A stretch of DNA of 64,000 nt. Origin: Zanthoxylum bungeanum (taxonomy: Eukaryota; Streptophyta; Magnoliopsida; Sapindales; Rutaceae). Location of the stretch: contig SKCR01018432.1 of assembly GCA_019454045.1 (NCBI GenBank), forward strand, positions 62,001 through 126,000, written 5' to 3'. This document shows positions 56,983 to 64,000 of this stretch, piece by piece. Under the pieces are notes generated by a model that ran no database searches, was not told the origin of the DNA, and saw only the letters and a list, made by a program, of their open reading frames with translations. Within the stretch, counting starts at the first letter, position 1. Each line of letters opens with the position of its first letter. The position numbers and the translations under genes are program-made.

Positions 56983-57865
56983 ATGGTTTCTCTAATTATT
57001 TCCATACTCTTAAACGATAAATTAACGGGAGAAAATTATGTTAAGTGGAAAAGTAATATGAACGCTATCCTGGTCTGCGAAGACCTGAAGTTTGTCCTGA
57101 CGGAGGAGAGTCCTCCCGAGTCGGCCAGAAATGCTGCCAAGCTGTGCGCGATATCTACCAGAAATGGGTCGCATCGAATGAGAAAGCTCGCTGCTACTTG
57201 CTAGCAGGGATGTCTGAGGTTCTTGTTGCAAAGCATGAACCCATGGCTTTATCATCTCAGATGATGGAGTCATTACAAGGCATGTTTGGGTAGCCTTCTG
57301 AGCATCAACATCATGAGGCGATGGTCTCAGCGATGACTGCTAGGATGAAGGATGTGACATCAGTCCGAGAGCACGTCTTGAGGATGATGATCTATCTCAA
57401 CACTGCTAAGACCCATGGAGCTCGTATTGACGAGCGTAGCTAGATGACCAGGATTTTGGAAACTCTTCCGAAGAGTTTCCTGCAGTTTAAAAGCAACTAT
57501 GTTATGAACAAGTTGACTTTTACTTTGACCCAACTGCTTAATGAGCTCACCCATTACGAGTCCATGCTTATGGATCCTCGTAAGTCCGGTGCTGAGGCAA
57601 ATGTTGCCGAGTCTTCTAAATCTGCAAAGATGAAGAAGAATAACACTGGGAAGGCTAAGGCAAAGGTCATGAAGAAGAAAAAGAAGAACAAGAAAGGCTC
57701 AAAGGATTCCAAGCCCAAGGGAAAATGTTTCCACTGCAACAAGAATTGGCATTGGAAAAGGAATTGTCCTAAATACCTTGCTGAGCTGAAGGAGAAAAAG
57801 GAAACAGGTAAATATGATATACTCGTTATCGAATCTCTATTAGTGGAGGATGATAAATCTGCCTG
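56983..57865 (+). pseudogene. Copia B gag (broken)
   Basis: Gag forms the virus-like particle. The start is MVSLIISILLNDKLTGENYV at 56983, with the tryptophan-containing WKSNMNAIL motif. A frameshift near 57145 is followed by YQKW and AGMSEVLVAKH in another frame. Then MMESLQGMFG and, after a stop near 57292, HEAMVSAMTARMKD and REHVLRMM. From 57444 the frame is open through the LPKSFLQFKSNYVMNKL segment and a lysine-rich stretch to the zinc knuckle CFHCNKNWHWKRNCP (near 57728), which keeps C-x2-C-x4-H-x4-C. It ends with a stop at 57864. The full gag-pol frame of the family is thus interrupted several times. Confidence 0.92.
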
Positions 57866-58183
57866 ATTGTTGACTCTGGAGCCACTAACCATGTTTGTTC
57901 TTCTTTGCAGCTACTTGATTCATGGAGGGACCTTACTGAAGGTGACTACACCATGAGGGTCGGGACAGGGGATGCCATTTCAGCAAGAGCAGTGGGAGTT
58001 TCCAGTTTAAATTTCACAAATAATAGTTATTTAAATTTGAACGATGTGTTATTCATTCCTGGTTTTCGCAGGAATTTGATTTATGTTTCTAAACTTTTGG
58101 ATGATGGTTATTTAGTTTCTTTTAATAGCAATTTAGTTATTTTTGGTAGGAATAGATTGACCATATGCACAGGAAACTCATAA
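57866..58183 (+). pseudogene. Copia B protease
   Basis: The aspartic protease that cuts the polyprotein. It opens with the active-site motif IVDSGATNHVC at 57866-57898, one frame away from the stop that ends gag. It continues through SWRDLTEGDYTMRVGTGD, VSSLNFTNNSYLNLNDVLF and IPGFRRNLIYVSKLLDDGY to a stop after TGNS at 58183. The active-site Asp-Ser-Gly is intact. Integrase follows after a short gap. Confidence 0.88.
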
Positions 58184-58195
58184 AATAACTTATAT

Positions 58196-59320
58196 GTGTT
58201 AAGACTGTTAACACATAGGTCACTGCTCAACGCTGAAATGTTTAAGGTTGAGAAACCTAAAACTAAAAGACCAAAGATTTCTCACGATGACACATATCTT
58301 TGGCATCTTAAACTTGGTCATATCAACCTTGACCGGATAGACAGATTGATAAAGAACGGAGCCTTAAACCAGTTAAGACTTGGAAATTTACCAGTATGCG
58401 AATCTTATTTAGAAGGAAAAATGACCAAGAGACATTTTACTGGAAAAGGTATAAGAGCCAGTCAACCACTTAAACTAATACATTCAGACGTTTGCGGACC
58501 GATGAATGTAAGACCGAGGTGGTTATGAATACTTTATCACATTCATTGACGACTATTCTAGATATGGGTATGTTTACCTAATGCATCACAAATAAGATAC
58601 TTTTGAAAAGTCCAAAGAGTATCGTGCTGAGGTTGAGAACCAGTTAGGTAAAAAAATCAAGACTCTACGATTAGATCGTAGAGGATAATACCTTGACAGA
58701 GATTTCGAGGAATTCTTAGTTGAGCATGGGATAGTATCCCAGCTGACAACACTTGGAACACCACAGCAAAATGGTGTTGCAGAAAGGAGAAATCGGACAA
58801 TACTAGACATGATGAGATCTATGTTTAGTTATAGCTCACTACCTAGTTCGTTATAGGGATATACACTGCAAACTGCAATGCATATCCTTAATGTAGTTTC
58901 ATCTAAGTCTGTTCCTAAGACTCCTTTAGAGTTAAGGAATGGTCGTAAAACTAGTTTACGATATTTCTGCATATGGGGGTGTCTAGCACATGTGCTGAAG
59001 AATAAGACTACAAAGTTGGAGCCATGTTCTCAGGTGTGCCTATTTGTAGGCTATCCTAAGGAGACTAGGGGTGCATTCTTCTATAGTCATGATGATAACA
59101 AAGTATTTGTATCGACAAATGCTACGTTTCTAGAGGATTACTATATGAGGGAGTTCAAGCCTCGAAGTAAGGTGTTACTCGAGGAGTTACTTACTAGTTC
59201 GGCCAACACACCATCGTCAATGACAGTTGACAAATATATAGCACCTTCGACATCTGAGAGTCAGATGCAAGTTCGTCAGAATGATCTACCACATAGACGC
59301 AGTGAGAGGGTTGTACAATA
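58196..59320 (+). pseudogene. Copia B integrase
   Basis: Integrase inserts the DNA copy. The HHCC region has LWHLKLGHINLDRIDRLIK near 58285 and CESY near 58400, where the last zinc-binding Cys is changed to Tyr. The core has HSDVCGPM (Asp near 58490), then a frame change after VRPRW and YFITFIDDYSRYGYVYL. The second Asp follows in LRLDRRG (near 58675), with a stop just after it. TPQQNGVAERRNRTILDM carries the Glu near 58775. From 58878 the frame is open again: WGCLAHVLKNKTTKLEP near 58970, YPKETRGAFFYS, and the family's PHRRSERVVQ end at about 59318. The catalytic D, D and E are all visible, but frames and one zinc ligand are lost. Confidence 0.92.
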
Positions 59321-60440
59321 ACCTGATCGCTACCTTGGGGTTGGAGAGGCACAAGTTGTCACATCCAGCGATGGTATAGATGATCCATTGACCTATCGTA
59401 GTGTAATGGATGATTCTGACAGAGAGGAATGGCTCAAAGCCATGAACCTAGAGATGGAGTCCATGTACTCCAACTCAGTCTGGGAACTTGTAGACCAACC
59501 TGATGGGGTGAAACCTATAGGTTGCAAGTGGATCTACAAGAGGAAGATGGGAGAATATAGGAAGGTACAGACCTTCAAGGCTAGGCTAGTGGCCAAGGGT
59601 TATACCCAGAAAGAGGGAGTTGACTATGACAAAACTTTCTCGCCAGTAGCCATGCTCAAATCCATCTGCACTCTTCTATCCATTGTCGCATATTATGACT
59701 ATGAAATTTGGCAAATGGATGTCAAGACTGCATTCTTGAATGGCAATCTTGACGAGAGTATCTATATGGTACAACCAGAAGGGTTCATAGCCCAAGGTCA
59801 AGAGCAAAAGGTTTGCAGGCTGTAAAGGTTCATTTATGGACTTAAGCAGGCATCTCGATCTTGGAATATAAGATATGATACCACGATCAAGTCTTATAAT
59901 TTTGAGCATAATGTTGATGAGCCTTGTGTATATAAGGGCATCATTGATGGGAATATGGTTTTTATTGTTTTATACGTCGATGATATTTTACTCCTTGAGA
60001 ATGATATAAAGATATTATCGGACATGAAAACCTGGCTAGCTAACCAATTCCAAATGAAAGATTTGGGAGAGGCCAGTAATGTTCTTGGGATTTAGATACT
60101 TCGGGATCGCAAGAAACGACTGTTAGCTTTGTCTCAGGCATCCTATATCGACAAGATCCTTGTGCGATTTGGGATGCAGAATTCCAAGAAAGGCAATATG
60201 CCTTATTGGCATGGAATTCATTTGTCAAAGGAACAATCTCATAAGACACCTCAAGATGTTGAGGAAATGAGACATATCTCATACGCCTCAGCAGTTGGTA
60301 GTCTCATGTATGCTATGTTATGCACGAGATCAGACATCTGTTTTGCAATTGGAGTAGTCAGTAGGTTTCAGTCAAACCCAGGATTGGATCACTATGTGGC
60401 TGTGAAACACATTCTCAAGTATCTTAAGAGAACGAGATAT
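59321..60440 (+). pseudogene. Copia B reverse transcriptase
   Basis: It follows integrase in standard copia order. From 59388: [68 protein letters not shown], and QMDVKTAFLNGNLDESIYM. A TAA at 59823 interrupts before RFIYGLKQASRSWNIRYD. The catalytic box FIVLYVDDILLL is intact (YVDD at 59973-59984). MKDLGEASNVLGI is ended by a TAG near 60094. Then LALSQASYIDKILVRFGM, HGIHLSKEQSHKTPQD and MYAMLCTRSDICFAIGV. Only a few point mutations break it, so it is much younger than the pol of element A. Confidence 0.95.
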
Positions 60441-60962
60441 TATATGCTTGTGTATTCCGGTGAGGATATAATCCTAAGGGGATATATAGACTCTGATTTT
60501 CAGACAGATGTCGATTCTAGGAAATCAACATCTGGATAAATGTTTACTCTAGGTGGGGGGGCTATAGTATGGTGGAGTATAAAGAAATCATGCATTGCTG
60601 ACTCCACCATTGAGGCTGAATATGTAGTAGCTTTTGAAGGAGCTAAGGAAGCAGTCTGGCTCCGTAAATTCTTGGGAGATCTGAAAGTTGTTCCAGATAT
60701 AGATAGACCACTCACACTTTATTGCGATAATTGTGGTGCACTGGCAAAATCCAAAGAACCAAGAAGCCATAAGAGGGGAAAGCATATAGAGAGGGAATAT
60801 CATCTCATCAGGGATATAGTGCAGAGATGAGACATTATTGTCACAAAGATTATGTCTGCAGAGAACTTGGCTAATCCGTTTACAAAGACCTGGTCGGCTA
60901 AAGTGTTTGAAGGTCACCTAGATGGTCTAGGATTACGTGACATGTCCCATTTGCTCTAGTCC
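60441..60962 (+). pseudogene. Copia B RNase H and tail
   Basis: Removes the RNA template. YIDSDFQTDVDSRKSTSG carries the first Asp, followed by a TAA at 60538. FTLGGGAIVWWSIKKSCIA follows, DSTIEAEYVVAFEGAKE carries the Glu near 60615, and LYCDNCGALAKSKEPRSHK an Asp near 60725. EREYHLIRDIV ends at a TGA at 60828. ENLANPFTKTW and the DGLGLRDMSHLL tail follow in the same general order as in family members. It is separated from the LTR only by the polypurine tract. Confidence 0.92.
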
Positions 60963-60973
60963 AAGTAGGAGAT
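60963..60973 (+). promoter_or_regulatory. Polypurine tract of copia B
   Basis: AAGTAGGAGAT directly before TGTCGGG. One change from the AAGTGGGAGAT of elements A and D. Confidence 0.85.
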
Positions 60974-61116
60974 TGTCGGGATATATGCCATAGAGCTACA
61001 TATGATGTAAACGGCTTTATGTGTTTTGAAATAAAATGATGCATTATTCATTTATCAAAGTGTTTGTTTAATTTTCGAGTATTATAAATTATCTTGAATA
61101 CCCTAGATTACTTATG
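60974..61116 (+). mobile_element. First 143 bp of the 3' LTR of copia B
   Basis: Matches 52995-53137 and stops at GATTACTTATG, where element C begins. The rest of this LTR must lie beyond element C, outside the window. Confidence 0.92.
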
Positions 61117-63175
61117 TGTTGGACAGTTATGACCCATAGCGTCACTATTTATACAGATCATGGTGTTGTTCTACAAATTAACTATGTGAGAAAGGAGATT
61201 GCTCTCTTATCATTTGTGATTAGATCACCTAGATATATAAATGATAGTAGGTCTTTATGATTTGTTCCTGGATTGAGATGATATGCGACAGTATCAATCC
61301 ACGAAGGATAAATCATTAAATATCCCTAGTCAGAGTATTATCGAGATTGGACATCGATAATGTGTAAAAGACTAGTATTACACTTGTGCGCGTTGTGAGG
61401 GCATAACAACATAGTTCTCATATATTTGGGTATAGGATACTCATGCAAGTGTAGTAGGAGGTTGTGTTTTACCGATGGTATGGGAAATAGCTTCGCTCTG
61501 GATAGACCCCTCGGAATTCCATTGGTAGTATGACTATGTGTCTATGGAAGTCCGAAATCAGGGTAGGTGTATTTGGTCTTAACCTGAGACTTGCACCGCT
61601 AATACTTGCGACAATCAATATACTTTGGTTTTAGGTCGTCCAGGGCTTTAACAGGTTCTGTGTACGCCTCTGCTGGGTATATTGAGAATCATAGTGTGTT
61701 GGGTGTGATGTCAAGACGGAAGTATCACTCCAGTCATATGGAGATGATGATCGCGCATGGATACAGAACTGGTTCTCTAAGGGTTGCAACCATCCGGATA
61801 ATATGACTTGGTCATGATTATCCGATAATAAAGAGACTAGTTGCTAGTGATCCGATATATGCTTCGTACAGGGCAGACATTGTACCAGCCCCAGGCCTTG
61901 CATGTGATCATCTGATACGGGATCGAGATACGCAATACTACGTATACTACGCTTGATATAGATCACTATATTCCTGTAAGGATATTTTTGGAGAATTGGG
62001 TAGGCATGGCGCTTTGTTAGAAGCCAACCTTGTCTTGTAAATCGGTAAAAATGTAGTACTAGGTACTTACATATTCGAATAGTCCGACGACCGAATTTAC
62101 TGCCAACATATCAGGGGACCTAATGGGTCGCTTCCCGAAGATTCACCGATGACGTATGACTCGCACTTTATTAATCTGGGATTAATTAGATGAGAGAGAA
62201 AATTAATCTGGGATTAATTACGGAGATATTTTATCTGGGATAAAATATCATTTAAAAAGAGATAACGATTAATTTGGAATTAATCGATAAAATAATATAT
62301 TCGATATATTATACGAAATTGGATTTCGACGCGGAATTAAAATTAGATTTTGATTCGGGGGAACAAGTTAATTTAGAATTAATTCGTTAGCGACGTGAAT
62401 AGTGATTTCACTAGGCATAATCATTTAATTACGTCGCAACAGAAAATTCGTTAATTTGGAATTAGCGAACCCGAGCCCGGGAGTGTTTGCGAGCTCATTC
62501 GCTTTTTGAATTCGAGTGCGACACGTAAGTCACATCAAGCGTCAAATCGCTAGTCGCATCAAGCGTCATTCATTAGTCACTTTGAGTGATGTGACAACTT
62601 GTCACTTGATTGATTGAATGATGTGAATAGTTGATGTGGTGGTTGAAAGCCTTTAATGGCTTGACTTTTTGTATTTGGTAAATCAATTTATTTGATTTTT
62701 TGAAAATTGAAATTTGTGTATTAGATTCACAAAATGAAATACCAAAAACACACTTCCATCTCTCTCTCTTTCTTACACAGTTTTGTAGCCAAAATGTTCC
62801 CTCTCTCTCACGGTTTTGGACCTGAAATTTCTTTTTCTGTTTTCTGTCTTGACCGAGAATGAAGGAGAAGCTAATGGTGATTTTGTGGCAAAATTACCAA
62901 ATGCTAGCATACCAAAGGGTACATACAAAGGTGATAGGGAACTAACGTCATGAGGCATGGGATTTCATCACAAAGCTTGGAGCTTCAAGGATCATCCATG
63001 GCGAAATTTTGGGACATCAAAACTGCTCACTGCCGAGCTTCATGGAGGAGGGCAGAAAAGTTTTTTGTCTACCGCCATCTCTCAACCGCTCGATGTAAGT
63101 ATTCCGCAACTTCGTTGATTGTATTCACATTGTGTTTTATGCTTGATTATTCGATCCTGGGACTGTAGAACTCCA
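61117..63175 (+). mobile_element. 5' LTR of copia element C (family A)
   Basis: It starts TGTTGGACAGTTATGACCC and ends GGGACTGTAGAACTCCA, 2059 bp. It aligns with the LTR of A and with the solo LTR at 10331-12283. A primer site follows, so this is a 5' LTR. It is inserted in the 3' LTR of B; TTATG (61112-61116) is the likely left target duplication. Confidence 0.92.
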
Positions 63176-63178
63176 AAA

Positions 63179-63190
63179 TGGTATCAGAGC
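63179..63190 (+). promoter_or_regulatory. Primer-binding site of element C
   Basis: TGGTATCAGAGC, 3 bp after the LTR end; complementary to initiator methionine tRNA. Confidence 0.95.
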
Positions 63191-64000
63191 GTTGCTAAAA
63201 GCATGAAACCGATTTAGGGCTTAAAATTGGGTAAAATGTATTTGATCATGATTTAATGAAATTGGATGATTTAGTATGCTTAAATTATGTTTAATTGAAG
63301 ATTGATTGGATCAATTTCATGAAAAATTGTTTGGAACAAATTTGCCCAAAATATGAGGCTTGGCCGAATACACTATGCCCTATTTGTCTTGGTAATTTTT
63401 TATTTTGATTCATTGGATGAGTTGGAATCAATTGGGAATGTTGATTAGATTCAATTGGATTGGATTTCAATTTGACATAAAAAACCCTAAAGCCGGACAT
63501 ATATAGCATGTATTGGGTTTGATTTTTGATTAAATTGTGTTGGACACTATTTGATGTTAAGATCATGATTAATGTGTAAATTGATGATTTGGAAATGTTG
63601 ATTTATGTAATTACTTATGTTATGCACTTTGTTTAATTAAATTGTGAAATTGGATTTTTGTGATTTAATTAAATGGGCTTAATTGGATTTGGGCTTGTAA
63701 TGTTGTAAATGGCTAATTGGGCTTGGTTGTACCAAGTTAGGTTTAGGCTAAATTGGTTGGATCCAATTGGGCCCAAAACCGTTTCCATAAAGGCCAAATG
63801 CGACTAATGGACCTTAATTATTCATTAGGCCTAAATTGATTTCTAGGCTTATGGGGTTATTCCTTGATTGGGCTTTGGTTATGGGTTTGACCCAAGTTGA
63901 CCAAAAGTCCACGCCTTAAAGAAATTAATTGAAAGCCCATTGGACTTTAATTAAATTAACGTTGGAGGTTAATCGGGCTTTGAGACCCGTAACGATTAAA
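63191..64000 (+). mobile_element. 5' leader of element C
   Basis: AT-rich untranslated leader running to the window end, with many GGGCTTAATTGGA and GGCCCAA words. No gag start is recognised before the window ends. Confidence 0.7.

Overview
This window looks like heterochromatic or otherwise repeat-dense DNA of a flowering plant. It is AT-rich and holds no intact host gene. Almost every stretch I can identify is a long terminal repeat (LTR) retrotransposon or a piece of one. The Ty1/copia elements use the plant-typical primer site TGGTATCAGAGC. The Ty3/gypsy relatives use TGGCGACTCCACTGGGGA-type and TGGCGCTGTTGCTGGGGA-type sites. The species cannot be told from the sequence.

Layout, left to right. 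Bases 1-6378 are a decayed copia element (family A): leader, broken pol, polypurine tract and a 3' LTR. Bases 6374-16510 plus 32702-34708 belong to a second copia family (F). Three F LTRs flank two different internal regions (E, then G), so this is a tandem, LTR-sharing array. E carries a roughly 410-bp inversion inside its reverse transcriptase. It is also split by an LTR-like insertion (J, target duplication ATGAC), which is itself split by a reverse-strand family-A solo LTR (target duplication GGTCA). Bases 16511-32701 are a gypsy block: a minus-strand element M with almost no interior, a Tat/Ogre-like LTR and leader H ending in a large tandem-repeat field, and a plus-strand relative of M (L). 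The third F LTR contains a 549-bp hAT-like element with an 8-bp target duplication, confirmed by the empty site in the neighbouring LTR.

Bases 34709-38227 hold a probable minus-strand Tat-like LTR (N) and unassigned AT-rich DNA. At 38228-38520 lies the only probable host-gene relic in its own context: the promoter and first codons of a BAHD acyltransferase. It is cut off by a minus-strand Sirevirus-like element (I, 38521-41987). The gag of I is cut in turn by a minus-strand copia element (D, 41988-47272), which is an internally deleted relative of B. Bases 47938-52994 are an Athila-like non-autonomous gypsy element (K) that contains a full-length, intronless but disabled LOG (cytokinin-activating phosphoribohydrolase) coding sequence. 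Bases 52995-61116 are the best preserved element: copia B, with gag, protease, integrase, reverse transcriptase and RNase H all readable but broken by stops and frameshifts. Its 3' LTR is interrupted at 61116 by a second family-A element (C), whose 5' LTR, primer site and leader run to the window end.

No element here looks able to move by itself. The most interesting points are the LOG copy carried by K; a recurring cassette of about 110 bp with imperfect inverted ends at four sites in at least three element contexts; short duplicated motifs in the leaders of three copia families; and several recombination scars that can be read by comparing copies inside the window.
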